The notes under the pieces are model-generated. The model was not told the origin of the DNA. It saw nothing but the letters and a program-made list of their open reading frames with translations, and ran no database searches. From Blepharisma japonicum (Eukaryota; Ciliophora; Heterotrichea; Heterotrichida; Blepharismidae), in NCBI GenBank assembly GCA_949751835.1, contig CATKHK010000066.1, positions 204,245 through 268,244 of the forward strand: DNA of 64,000 nucleotides. Direction: 5' to 3'. Within the stretch, counting starts at the first letter, position 1. Each line of letters opens with the position of its first letter. Shown here piece by piece: positions 1 through 10,338 of the stretch. Made by a program: the position numbers and the translations under genes.

Positions 1-333
1 CCACTTCTTCATTTTTCATTCTTTCAAAACTTTAATAAAAAGTTTGAAAAATTGCTAGATTAAGAAATTAAAGAATAAGTATTTGGTATAGAAAAAGTTT
101 TCAAATTATGCATCATTAATTGGAAAATAGATGTTTATAAATAAAGTATGCAAGTTATTTAGGCAGCTAAAGAAAATAATTAAATAATAAATTAGTTATT
201 ATTAAAATTTATAATAAATCTTTATGATATTAAAACATGGATTTATTTATTAAAAAATTTTCCTAAAATCTTATTTCCTTAATTTCAAAAATTATTAAAA
301 CCAAAAATTTGCTGGTCCTTTTTAGCTGATAAA
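1..333. other. AT-rich spacer, no gene seen
   Basis: This stretch is very AT-rich and has stops in all frames. It probably holds the 5' flank of the RRM gene that starts at 334. I see no RNA gene or repeat in it. Confidence 0.6.
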
Positions 334-1224
334 ATGGAGGCTAAGACAAAGAACTGGGCTGACCACAACAGTGATTCATCCCACTCAGATCATGAAGCTC
401 CAGCAGCTCCAGAAGCTAAAAAGTCATACCCTCCAAGAGAGCCCAGGCCACGCCAAGACCTCAACGAATACATTCAAAGCAAACAGCCTCCATACTATTT
501 TAAGCTCATCAATATCCCTTACGTGTGCGACCAAGCTGCAGACATTCAAAGCTTTTTCGCAATTACGGACGAAGAGTTGTCAGAAAAAAAAGCAAGCATT
601 AAAATGATCAATTTTGAAGGCAGATTTAAAGGAGTTGCCTATGTCAATGCATGGGATTTAGAGGTCGCAACCAAAATTATCGCAAAAAACGAAAATGAGT
701 TGAAAGGCAGAAAAATCGGAATTTTGGTCGAAACTAAAGGACCTTCAGAAGGAAGAGGAAACAGAGGAAACAGGGAACATAGAGGATATGACAGAAAACC
801 TAGGGAAGGAGGCTGGAGAGAAGAAAACAAAGAAGGAGAAACCCAGCACAGACCTAGAGGTCATAGAGGTCCAAGAAGACCATATGGAGACAGAAACAGA
901 GAAAGAGCCCACTTTAGAAATCAAGAACCAGCACAAGAACCAGTCCAAGAAGTCAAAAAAACTGAAGCCAATGATGATGTCTGGGGAGAAAGCGCTGGTA
1001 TTGTAGAAAAACCACAAGTAGTACCTACAGAAACCAAGACAGAAGAGCCTAGACAAATCAAAGAAAAGCCTTATAGACCAAAAGCATGGGGCGACAGCGG
1101 TGAAGCCACTGAAGTGTTATCAAAACCTTCCCAAGCCCCTCAAGAGGCGCCAAAACACTATGGTAGACCTTATGAGCGCAGAGGAAGATACAGAGGTAGA
1201 AGACCTAATAGAGATAGAGAATAA
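334..1224 (+). CDS. RRM and RG-rich RNA-binding protein (eIF4B/4H-like)
   Basis: A 296-residue protein that probably binds RNA in the cytoplasm. One RRM lies at about residues 53-133, with an RNP2-like strand FKLINI (about 56-61) and an RNP1-like strand FKGVAYVN (about 98-105). The second half is a low-complexity Arg/Gly/Glu region with many RG and RGH pairs, followed by two short W-containing motifs (DDVWGES and PKAWGDS) that look like a small repeat. An RRM followed by a basic RG-rich tail is the layout of translation factors eIF4B and eIF4H, but it also fits many hnRNP-like proteins, so the exact family is open. The ATG at 334 follows an AT-rich leader and the gene ends in TAA. No intron was found. 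Confidence 0.75.
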   Translation: MEAKTKNWADHNSDSSHSDHEAPAAPEAKKSYPPREPRPRQDLNEYIQSKQPPYYFKLINIPYVCDQAADIQSFFAITDEELSEKKASIKMINFEGRFKGVAYVNAWDLEVATKIIAKNENELKGRKIGILVETKGPSEGRGNRGNREHRGYDRKPREGGWREENKEGETQHRPRGHRGPRRPYGDRNRERAHFRNQEPAQEPVQEVKKTEANDDVWGESAGIVEKPQVVPTETKTEEPRQIKEKPYRPKAWGDSGEATEVLSKPSQAPQEAPKHYGRPYERRGRYRGRRPNRDRE

Positions 1225-1276
1225 TTTTATTTCTTTAATAATTCACACTACCATTTTAAGCCAATAATAAACTTTT

Positions 1277-1948
1277 ATGAGGTCAATTAAGGCTATCCTA
1301 TTGGGCATGCCTTTAAGGGAATTCCAAGAATATATCCCAGTCATCTCAAGAGTCAAACCTGGTGTTTTCAGTGAAGAAGATGGCTACAGAATGCAGAAAT
1401 TGATGAAAAAAAATGTGCTACTTAAGCTTGTAAGTCTGCCCATCTCAGTGACAGCTGGCTATTTTATTCCAATTCCTGCCGATTTTACTTCACCTCTGCT
1501 AGCAAGAATAGTTACAACTTTCTTAGGCTACCGCATTTTGACTGTCCCTTATAGCTTACATACTTTTGAATTAATCAAAGAGCTAGTTAACAAATATGAC
1601 TTGAAAAATAATCCTGAATTTCTGTACCCGTCTAGAGAAGAAAGAGCCAAAGAAATTCATGATCGATTTGTGAAAGAATATGAAGAAGAAAAAGCTAAAA
1701 AAAAGGAAGGAGAACCAATAGAAACCTTTGAAGAGTTCCGTCAGAGAAAAGAAGACGATTTTGAGAAATTAGTAAATGAATACCAAGCAGAAATGGAACA
1801 GAAGAAAGAGGAGGGAAGTAAAGAGACTTTTCGGGAGTTTTTAGAACGAAAGAAAAAAGAGGCAGCAGGTGAGTTGGAAGAAACGAAAGTCGAAATTAAG
1901 GAGAATATAGAAGAAAATAAGGTGAATACAGAAACAAAAAAGGATTAG
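1277..1948 (+). CDS. small two-helix membrane protein with charged coiled-coil tail
   Basis: A 223-residue protein of unknown function. Two hydrophobic segments at about residues 47-66 and 73-93 could form a membrane hairpin. Beyond residue 110 the chain becomes strongly Glu/Lys-rich and predicted helical, and it carries an internal duplication: EGEPIETFEEFRQRKEDDF is echoed about 35 residues later by EGSKETFREFLERKKKEAA. The gene begins 52 bp after the RRM gene on the same strand and ends in TAG. The basic N-terminus and membrane hairpin would suit an organelle membrane protein, but no known family is recognised. Confidence 0.65.
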   Translation: MRSIKAILLGMPLREFQEYIPVISRVKPGVFSEEDGYRMQKLMKKNVLLKLVSLPISVTAGYFIPIPADFTSPLLARIVTTFLGYRILTVPYSLHTFELIKELVNKYDLKNNPEFLYPSREERAKEIHDRFVKEYEEEKAKKKEGEPIETFEEFRQRKEDDFEKLVNEYQAEMEQKKEEGSKETFREFLERKKKEAAGELEETKVEIKENIEENKVNTETKKD

Positions 1949-2180
1949 TTTTAATATAAAATATGATGAGAATGAAGAAAGGGTAGTTATTGTTAAAATA
2001 AAATAATAGAAAATTATAGATATTTGAAAAATAAAATGTCCATTAATTTGCAGGCTCAAAACAATGCAAATAAAATTATTTATCTCAATTAATATGCAAA
2101 AAACATTTAAAGGCTTCTATTGTATAGCACAATTTCATTTTTTTTGATTGATTTTTCTATGCAAAACTCTTGTTCTAAAA

Positions 2181-4958
2181 ATGGGGATAACATGCTCCAA
2201 AATGCAACAATATTATGTAAGGAGGCCTGAATCCAAGCCTGAGCAATCTACCATCATCCAAACTGCCAATCCCTCACAGCCAGCATTCCAAAAAACTGTC
2301 AACACACAAAAGACTCAGCAATTTATGAATAACCCTTTAAAAAGCACCCCGACACTGTGAAAAAGACTCAACAGCAGAGCGGTTTCAGTGAATTATGTAG
2401 AAGCTTCTTCAGCCTTTATTGATGTTTATGCTGCAAAAACACTCGAAGATAAGTCAATGATTCTAAATGCATTGAATAATCATTTCATTTTCACTAGTCT
2501 GACTGATGAAGATAAAGAAATCGTTGTAGAAACGATGCAGCTTTATGTGTTTGAAATAAATACTGTGGTTTTTGAGCAGGATAAGATTGGGAAAGGATAC
2601 TATGTTGTAAGGACAGGACAATTAGAAGTAATCGCAAATGGCAAAAGAATAAGCAAAATCCATCCCGGAGAAGGCTTTGGAGAACTTGCTCTTTTGCATG
2701 AAAGCCCTCGATCAGCAACAGTAAAAACTCTTGAAAAAGCTACTATGTGAGGAATAGAAAGAAATACCTTTAGAAAAGTTATCGAAGAACTAAATACACA
2801 AATTTATGAACAAAACAGAGAATTTTTAGAAAAAGTTAACATGCTACAGCCTCTAAGTTCCCAACAAAAAGACTCATTAGCAGCTTCTCTTGTAAGCTGT
2901 AAATATGTAGCTGGAGAAAAAATCATCACTGAAGGTGACGAAGGAATGCATTTATATATCATCAAGGAAGGCTGCGTAAGTGTACAAAAAAACAATAAAG
3001 AGATTGCCAGACTTTATTCAGGCCAGTTTTTTGGCGAAATGACTCTTTTGTATAATGTGCCACGGCAGGCAAGCTGTGTAGCAATGGACGGAGTAGTGAA
3101 ATGTGTTGCTTTAAGCAGAGAAGATTTACAAAAAGCATTAGGAAATCAGCTTATGCTTATTATAGAAAAAATTACAATTTTAGACGCAATAAATAAATCA
3201 AATAAACTAGCACTGCTTAGCAAAGACCAAAAAGAAAATATTTTAAGAGATTTAGTCCATGTCAATTATAAAATAGGAGACGTAGTAATTCAGAACCAAA
3301 GCCAATGCCAAAGCGCTTTATATATTATAATAAGTGGAAGGTTACATTTTTCAAGGTCAAACAAAGTTTTTGCAGAAAAAGGAAGCTGCGTAGGAGATGA
3401 CTATGTTACTTTAGCTTATGAAGACCAATCTCGATATGAAGATGATATAGTTGCTGGCTGTGATATGAAAACTGGCGAGCTAACCAAATATCAATTTGAA
3501 ATTAGCATAGGAGGAAAATATAAAGAAGTCGTCAGAGAAAATGCTGCTATGAACGTTTTAAGAAAAGTTTATTTATTCGTACATCTTGACAGCAAAGTGA
3601 TAAAAGAACTATTTGATATGATAAAAATCAAAAAGTACGAAGATGATGATATTATTTTGGATGAAGGGTCACCTGGGGAGTTTTTATATATAGTCAAACG
3701 CGGAAAAGTAAATATTATTAAAAATGGGAAAATTGTGAGAACTATGGTGAAGCATGACTATTTTGGGGAAAGGGCGCTGCTGTTTGAAAGAGTATCAAGC
3801 GCTTCTTGTGTAGCTGAAGGAAAAGTATCATTATGATTTATAGAAAAACAAAACTTTATTAATATTTTAAATGACAAAATGAGGAAACAGCTTATAAAAA
3901 GAGTAAAAATGCAGGACGAAAGGGCAGAACTCAAAGACCTGATAATCCTAAAACAAATAGGAAAAGGACTATTTTCAAGAGTTTACCTTGTAGGGACTTC
4001 AAGAAAAGATATTCACTACGCTTTAAAAGTCGTCCCAAGGCGAAAAATCGATATGTACGCTCTCTATATGCATGTGCTCGTAACTTCTATTTAGGAAGAG
4101 AAAAAAATCCTAAATATGATGGATTTTTCAATGATCATAAATCTTGTTAGGACTTATAAAGATGACCGGCGGCTTTATTTTTTGCTTGAATACGTCCATG
4201 GGTTTGAGTTAAGCCAAATATTAAGACATGTAGGACTGATTTCGAATAACGACGCTTTGTTTTATATAGCATCTTTGATTTTAGCTTTGCAATATATCCA
4301 TGAGAGGGATATTATTTATAGAGATTTAAACCCAGATAATATTATGGTGGATACACATGGATATATTAAACTGGTGGATTTTGGGTCCTCAAAAGTATGT
4401 GCAGGAAGGACTTATACATTGATAGGATCCCCTCACTATATAGCTCCTGAAGTAATCGTAGGTAAAGGCTACAACAAAAATGCTGACTTATGAAGTCTAG
4501 GCATATGCCTTTATGAGTTCTTAACTGGGAAAGTTCCTTTTGGGGAAGATTTCATTGACCCATATGATATTTATGAGTCTATTTTAGAGTTTAACTTATC
4601 ATTTCCTAATGAAAATATCCAACTCACTGACAGTGCAAGATTATTTATCATGCAACTCCTTGGAAAATTCCCAGAAACCCGATGCTCAGGCACAATTGAA
4701 AGTTTGAAGAAAAACGAGTGGTTTTCTGGCTTCGACTGAGACGCGCTAATAAGTGAATCTATGGTAGCTCCATATAATCCTGATATAGGGGACATTGAAG
4801 AAGAAGTCGATGAATTTACAGACAATAAAAATGAAAATATTGAAGACTTCTTGGATAATGCTTCAGAAGAAAGTGAGCAAGAAATGTATCAAATAGATGA
4901 CCCAGAAATAAATGAGTATAAAAAAACCATCCCTAGCAGCTGGGATTATGAGTTTTAA
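2181..4958 (+). CDS. cGMP-dependent-type protein kinase with four CNB domains
   Basis: About 920 residues after removing one 15-nt intron (4080-4094) and reading TGA as Trp at several sites. Four cyclic-nucleotide-binding folds precede an AGC-type kinase, the layout known from apicomplexan and ciliate PKG. CNB1 has FGELALL...PRSAT and CNB2 has FGEMTLL...PRQAS; CNB3 is degenerate; CNB4 has FGERALL but VSSAS where the phosphate-binding Arg should be. The kinase has a Gly loop GKGLFSRV (from about 594), Lys 616 in ALK, DFG at 728-730 and GSPHYIAPE. Its catalytic loop reads YRDLNPDN, so the usual Lys two residues after the catalytic Asp is Asn. The start at 2181 is preferred over the open frame upstream because it gives MGITCSK, a likely N-myristoylation (Gly2) and palmitoylation (Cys5) signal. 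Membrane-tethered cyclic-nucleotide signalling is inferred; whether the kinase is active is uncertain. Confidence 0.88.
4080..4094 (+). other. 15-nt intron in PKG gene
   Basis: GTAACTTCTATTTAG interrupts the kinase domain between the ATP-Lys strand and helix C. It contains an in-frame TAG, and its removal restores the conserved kinase reading with no frame change. Confidence 0.93.
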
Positions 4959-4980
4959 ATAAAAATTAAATCAAATAAAT

Positions 4981-6571
4981 ATGATGAATAGTTTTCCCAG
5001 AATCCCAGAGGTGGATGAGTTTAACACTTCAGAAAGAATAGATAATGGAGAAAGACTTCAAACAGAATACGCAGAAGAAGATACAGAAGAGCAGCTTTTA
5101 TGCATAAAACAAGAATTAAAACGATGAATAGAACTAGCAATTGCGCTTATGTTCTCTTTTATTATACTTGCGACTTATAAGAATTTAAAATTGCCAATAG
5201 AATTAGCTCTGATTCCTTTGATGATTCTTGATATAAAGACGCTAGCATTTAAGAGTGCTTTATTCAAAAACACTGAATTGTATAGGTTTACTTAGAATAC
5301 CAATTCGAAAAGATTATTTAAAAGATATTTTAGAAGCTTTTAGCTCTATGTGTTTTAAAACTTTACTGATAATTTGAAATCAGTCGAAAGAAATCCCATT
5401 TTTTACGACAACAATCCCTTTAGGAATCTCTTTAGTCTTGCAGATTTTTTTTAAATCTTTGACTGTACATGAGTGTCAATCATTCTCGAAAATGGTATAA
5501 GCTAATCAGTTTTTTTTCGTCGGAAGATGGTTCAGATTTTTTTCACTCTTAACTATTGGTCTTAAGCTAGATGGATACTTGAATTGGGGCTGAATCGAGA
5601 CTTTGTGGCCTGTTTGAATTTCATTGTGCTTTATGGGGCTAATAAGCTTAGGAGTCCTTTTGCTGCTATTAGGTGCTGTTTTATCTTATCTGTCAGGTGA
5701 AACCAAAATACAAGAAGTATTAGCATCATTATGGCTTTTATTTACTACTGCAGGTTCAACTGGTAGTGCTTCTATGTTTTTTATGTGCTTGATTAGTATT
5801 TTAAATGATGATCCAGTTTTGAGTATAAGCGAAATCAGCTTATTCCCTTTATTTTTTCTATTAGTTTTTATCATATCTTCATCTTTATGTAGAAATATCC
5901 TTTCTTTGTGGTGGAAAGCATTTTTTACTAGTAATATTGAGGTGATTGGGGCAGTTCCATCTAATTTAGACGGCAGGCCACTACCTCTACCAGAATCTCA
6001 AGCCCGGATGGCAAGAAATCAAAGCTTGTCACACAGAATTATTAATGTAATGCAAACAACTCCTAGAGTTTTAATTAGAAAAACAAGTACATATTTTCAG
6101 CCAGCTGAACATCCTATCGAGCTAAGTAAGTTAAAACATGTGAGGACTCGAAGTGCGAAATTTGACAATATAAATTCTGATATTTGTTTCCAAAATTTAG
6201 AAAATAACCGACACAAACGAGCAGCAAGTACAAACGTCAAAGATATTAAAAAAATTACATTGGGAAAAGAAAACAGTGGCCTGATACCTCGGCACTCGAG
6301 TGACATGTCTTTTGCTAATAAGACCTGCGTCATGTGCTGTGAAAATTTATGTAATGCAGTCCTTATGGACTGTGGCCATGGTGGCCTGTGCTATGAATGC
6401 TCATTAAAACTATGGAAAAATCAAGGAATCTGCCATATGTGCAGAACTGAAATAAACCAAGTTCTGCAGATAGAGATTGAGCCAAGTAAAGTGCTAAAAG
6501 TATTATCAACCACAAGAGCTGTATACGAAGAATCGGATAATGAACCCAACATAAACCAGAATAATAATTAA
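4981..6571 (+). CDS. TMEM185-like multi-pass membrane protein with C-terminal RING finger
   Basis: Three exons give about 519 residues; introns of 16 nt (5280-5295) and 15 nt (5495-5509) are removed. The N-terminal half has multiple transmembrane segments, including the GRWFRFF...LKLDGYLNWGW region typical of the TMEM185 (Fragile-X-F associated) family. The middle is basic and probably disordered. Residues 439-478 form a complete C3HC4 RING with spacing C-x2-C-x11-C-x-H-x3-C-x2-C-x10-C-x2-C. A membrane-bound E3 ubiquitin ligase is the likely role. TGA encodes Trp at several places in the membrane part. The gene begins 22 bp after the PKG stop. Confidence 0.85.
5280..5295 (+). other. 16-nt intron in TMEM185-like gene
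   Basis: GTATAGGTTTACTTAG. Removing these 16 bases restores the reading frame between the first membrane region and the next exon. A lies six bases from the 3' end. Confidence 0.85.
5495..5509 (+). other. 15-nt intron in TMEM185-like gene
   Basis: GTATAAGCTAATCAG carries an in-frame TAA. Removing it joins the exon ending in FSKM to the FFFVGRWF exon in the same frame. Confidence 0.9.
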
Positions 6572-6587
6572 TGAAAGTAATAATAAA

Positions 6588-7088
6588 ATGAATAATATAG
6601 ATCAAGATCTGCTGACTGAGCTAAAAAGCAATCAGCCGAATTATGAAAATATTAGAAGGCTCTTGACCGAAAATAAAGAAATTCTTACTCAGATTCTTGA
6701 TGATTCAGATTTTGGGACTCCTCTACACATCGCAGCTAAGACTGACACAAGGTATGGGACAAATATCTCAAAATTTCTTATAGAGGATTTCAATGCAAAT
6801 CCGAATATAAAAAATAATGGAGACTCTATACCTTTATATTGAGCTTTTGCTGAGCTTAATGCGTGCAAAAATCCAAGCTTGAATGCGATAAAATGTTTAC
6901 TGTATCATCCTAAATTTTACTTGAATAAGAGATCGATGATGAGGAAATCAGTTTTTGAGTTTGTTAAGGAACATTATTTTAACTCAGCAAGAGGAGATAT
7001 GATTAAGATGCTCATTGAGAATAAAATTTGGCATGATAGGCTTCCTTCAATATTGCTTTATAAAGAAATCAAGCAAAATTATGTTTAA
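6588..7088 (+). CDS. small ankyrin-repeat protein
   Basis: A 166-residue protein with one TGA-coded Trp (after SIPLY). One clear ankyrin repeat, with the GTPLHIAAK signature and a following NPNIKNNGDSIPLYWA repeat, is seen at about residues 46-88; weaker repeats follow. Ankyrin repeats bind protein partners, and no catalytic domain is present, so it is probably a small adaptor. It begins 16 bp after the TMEM185-like gene on the same strand. The function is not otherwise known. Confidence 0.75.
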
Positions 7089-7689
7089 AATAAATTTTGA
7101 TAATTTTTTAGTAAAAGTCGTCAAATAATTAAGATTTTTGTTTAATTTGCAATATTTTGTTCCATCAAATAAATATATCAAAAATAATTTAAGAATTATT
7201 GCTGCTCTCACTTCGCAATAATCTTATTGAATAGTCTCAAAAAGTTTATTAAAATCAAGAATAAAATGACAATAAAGATAAATAAAATTACCAAATAATT
7301 CTTAGAAAGGATTTTAATGTCGCAAAATTAAGAATTATCAGAAAGAGTGAGCTCGAAAAATTTATGAAACCTCTGAAACGTGCCTACTAAATATGGTCAT
7401 GATGCAACTTGCATACAGGGGAAAAAAATCAAAAAAGATTTTCTTAAAAGTCAAAGAAATGATTTAAAATTATGTAAATAATGATAGTCAAGGCAGAAAA
7501 AGGTATAATAAACTCTAGGATACAAATTAAATTGATATTCATAAAAATTTTAAAATTAAACTTCCACATGAGACATCTAAAGCATATTAAAATCAGTAAT
7601 AACTAAAAACTTTCTAAACTAATTAAATCCTGATACAGCTTTATATTAATAATGCTCATAATTAATTCCCCAATTTGCAGAAAAATCAT
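7089..7689. other. AT-rich spacer before the tRNA pair
   Basis: Spacer with many stops in all six frames. The part around 7318-7490 is less AT-rich and looks partly coding in two overlapping frames, but both are broken by TAA, so I do not call a gene. Confidence 0.5.
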
Positions 7690-7694
7690 AAAAA
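7690..7694 (-). terminator. Pol III terminator of tRNA-Cys copy 1
   Basis: Five T residues on the minus strand, one base past the tRNA 3' end, the usual RNA polymerase III stop. Confidence 0.75.
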
Positions 7695-7695
7695 G

Positions 7696-7767
7696 AGGGC
7701 GATATCGGAATCGAACCAATTACCTATTGATCTGCAGTCAATTGCTCTACCAATGAGCTAATCACCC
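7696..7767 (-). tRNA. tRNA-Cys(GCA), copy 1
   Basis: A 72-nt cloverleaf. The acceptor stem GGGTGAT pairs with ATCGCCC, the D arm is GCTC/GAGC, and the anticodon stem ATTGA/TCAAT encloses the loop CTGCAGA with anticodon GCA. The T arm carries GGTTCGATTCC, which doubles as the B box. The discriminator base is T, the known identity base for tRNA-Cys. No intron is present. Confidence 0.95.
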
Positions 7768-7881
7768 TTGATTAGGTAATAAATTCGAAACAGGAATTTA
7801 TACTTATTATTCTGACGAAATCTGTAAAAAATATTAACAGCAAATAATTATTTCAGCGATTTATTATAGAAGAAAGTACAC

Positions 7882-7887
7882 AAAAAA
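7882..7887 (-). terminator. Pol III terminator of tRNA-Cys copy 2
   Basis: Six T residues on the minus strand just past the second tRNA. Confidence 0.75.
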
Positions 7888-7888
7888 G

Positions 7889-7960
7889 AGGGCGATATCG
7901 GAATCGAACCAATTACCTATTGATCTGCAGTCAATTGCTCTACCAATGAGCTAATCACCC
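7889..7960 (-). tRNA. tRNA-Cys(GCA), copy 2
   Basis: This is identical over 72 nt to the copy at 7696-7767, with the same anticodon GCA and discriminator T. The seven bases 5' of each tRNA and the short 3' flank also match, which indicates a recent tandem duplication with a 193-bp period. The spacer between the copies is otherwise different. Confidence 0.95.
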
Positions 7961-8128
7961 TTGATTAAGACTTAACCTCAAAACTCATATTTATACATTA
8001 CTTAAGTGCATTTTCTAATAAAAATCTCAACCTTATCCTTCAAAATAAAATTTGATTTAATTTTTATTAATTATAACAAAATTTCTACGAAATTTTCTGA
8101 ATTTTTTCCATACTTAAGTTAAATTAAA

Positions 8129-8662
8129 CTATGGGAAAGCTCTCTTGGTCATGATTGTATAGAAATCCTCTCTAGTGATTTCATGCCCATTAGAAGCTGC
8201 TCTTTCAAGCATTTCATTAAGTTCATCGACTGTCATTGTCTCTCCAAGCTCTTTAGCCACTCTTCTCAGATTATTTAGGTTGATTGATCCTGTCTTGTCA
8301 TCGTCAAACAAGTCAAAAATCTTATAAATACCTCCTCTGGTTTCTTTATCCCCTAGTTTATCTGTAATTGCATCTAGAAACATATCAAAGTCAATTGCAG
8401 TGCCTAGCTTGTCCAAATCAGCGATCATTGAATAAATGGTTGGGTTTTTGGTCTCAAACCCAAGAGATTGCATTGCTGCCCTGAGCTCTTTGGGATCAAT
8501 TGTTCCTGATCCATCAGTATCGAACAAATTGAAAGCTTCCTTTATCTCTTCGATCTCATCTTCTGTAAGACCTCGGCGTTCAGCTCCTCGCCTGCCGCCT
8601 GGTGACTTGCTTCTAGGTGCTCCTGAACGAGAAGAAATTTCTTGGTTTTGACCACGTCTCAT
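8129..8662 (-). CDS. centrin (caltractin) with basic N-terminal tail
   Basis: A 177-residue EF-hand protein of the centrin family, which acts at basal bodies and in contractile cortical fibres. A basic N-terminal tail of about 30 residues, rich in Arg, Ser and Gly, is followed by four EF-hand units. Loop 1 is canonical ([12 protein letters not shown], residues 48-59). Loop 3 ([12 protein letters not shown], 120-131) has Asn instead of Glu at position 12. Loops 2 and 4 have lost most Ca ligands, so Ca binding probably rests mainly on loop 1. The linker [17 protein letters not shown] is typical of centrins. The gene ends in TAG and lies divergent from the casein kinase gene. Confidence 0.92.
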   Translation of the reverse strand: MRRGQNQEISSRSGAPRSKSPGGRRGAERRGLTEDEIEEIKEAFNLFDTDGSGTIDPKELRAAMQSLGFETKNPTIYSMIADLDKLGTAIDFDMFLDAITDKLGDKETRGGIYKIFDLFDDDKTGSINLNNLRRVAKELGETMTVDELNEMLERAASNGHEITREDFYTIMTKRAFP

Positions 8663-9152
8663 ATTTAAAAATTATTGGAAGGGTGAATTAAGAAAACTAA
8701 TGCAATTAGTTATAGCGGCTGAACGAAAAAGTTAGAAATTATATATATTTATTTAATTTTGACCTTTGGCTTGATAAAATTGTTGTTTTATAACAATTGG
8801 ATGATCGATAAGGCTTTTTAAGTTACTATTCATGTGATTGTGAAAATGGAAATCTGCAATATATCATCAATTATAAGAATAAATAGATGCCTTTTCTATG
8901 AATTTAGGAAAGATTACAGATGCATTTAATTTCAAAAATTTCAAAATAGATATATAATTGCAACTGAAATCAATTTATGAAGAGTAGCTTGCAAATAATG
9001 AAGCTAATATATAGAAAGGCTTCCACTTGAAATTATATTATTTTTAAATGCATTGCAAAAATAATTAAATAATTTTTTTTAAATTTCTGTTTCTTCCAAC
9101 TTTAATCTCTTCTAAACTCCAGTCAGTCTCACTTTATTTAATTTTATTTTAA
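8663..9152. other. shared divergent upstream region of centrin and casein kinase genes
   Basis: A 490-bp AT-rich spacer separates two genes transcribed away from each other, so it must hold both promoters. I recognise no defined element in it. Confidence 0.5.
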
Positions 9153-10187
9153 ATGGAGTTAAAAGTTGGTGGCAAATACCGAATCGGCCGTAAAATCGGC
9201 AGTGGCTCATTCGGAGAAATCTATCTCGGTACAAACACTCAAACCAACGAAGAGGTTGCCATAAAGCTTGAAAGTGTCAGATCAAAGCACCCTCAACTTC
9301 TTTACGAGTCACGCATATACCGAATTCTTCAAGGAGGAACAGGAATCCCAGTTATCCACTGGTACGGAGTCGAAGGAGATTATAACGTTTTAGTTATGGA
9401 TCTCCTCGGGCCTTCGTTAGAAGATTTACTACAATTTTGTTCACGCTGCTTTTCTATTAAAACGGTCTTGATGCTTGCTGACCAATTGATAGCTAGAATT
9501 GAGTATATGCACTCTAAAAACTTTTTACACAGAGATGTGAAGCCTGACAATTTTCTTATTGGTCTCGGCCGCAAGGCAAATCAAGTATTTGCTATTGATT
9601 TTGGCCTAGCGAAAAGATATAGAGACCCTAAAACCAATGTACATATTCCTTATAGAGAAGGGAAAAATCTAACTGGGACTGCTAGATACGCAGCAATTAA
9701 TACTCATTTGGGGATTGAACAATCAAGAAGAGATGATTTAGAAGGCCTAGGGTATGTATTTTTGTATTTTTTGAGAGGATCTTTGCCATGACAAGGACTG
9801 CCTGGAAATAATAAGAAGGAAAAATATCAGAATATTATGGAAAAGAAAATGAGTACTTCGGTGGAATCGCTTTGTGAAAATTTTCCGTCTGAATTTGTGG
9901 TTTATATTAACTATTGTAAAGCGCTAAGATTTGAGGATAGGCCTGATTATAGTTATTTGAAAAGACTGTTTAAAGATCTGTTTTTTAGAGAGAATTATCA
10001 GTATGATTTTATGTTTGATTGATGTGCGCTAAGAGGAACTGGCCCATCATCTGTGACAAGCAGTGAACAAAGACAAAAGCAAGCTCAGGATGAGCAACAA
10101 GAAGAATCAAAAGGGCCGGTAGTTATGCAACGACAACTTCAACCAGCTTCTAGAAATGCACCAATTCCGTCAAGAGGCTTTAAATAG
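9153..10187 (+). CDS. casein kinase 1
   Basis: A 344-residue Ser/Thr kinase of the CK1 family. The Gly loop [10 protein letters not shown], Lys in AIKLES, catalytic loop [10 protein letters not shown] and DFGLAKRY are intact, and the CK1-specific motif [23 protein letters not shown] replaces the usual APE segment. TGA supplies the Trp in SLPWQGLPG, a strongly conserved CK1 position, and another Trp after DFMFD. The C-terminal tail of about 45 residues is Gln/Glu-rich and short compared with animal CK1 delta/epsilon. Ends in TAG, no intron. Confidence 0.96.
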
Positions 10188-10338
10188 TATAGTTTTATTT
10201 AAAACTTATAATTATTAATTTTTATAAAATTTTTACTTTTTATATTTGACTATTTTCAAAATAAATGCCATAACTAATTGGCTAATTTTGTAATCCAATC
10301 CATTTATATTTAAATATAAGAGCAAAATGCCTATTAAA

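Noticed and set aside
2148-2180. Upstream in-frame ATG of the PKG gene
   Set aside because: It lies in a T-rich leader and would bury the MGITCSK acylation signal, so the ATG at 2181 is preferred.
7318-7500. Possible gene in the spacer before the tRNAs
   Set aside because: Two different frames both look partly coding, and both contain TAA. Reading TAA/TAG as Gln would open the frame, but any AT-rich sequence then reads through, so it is not evidence.
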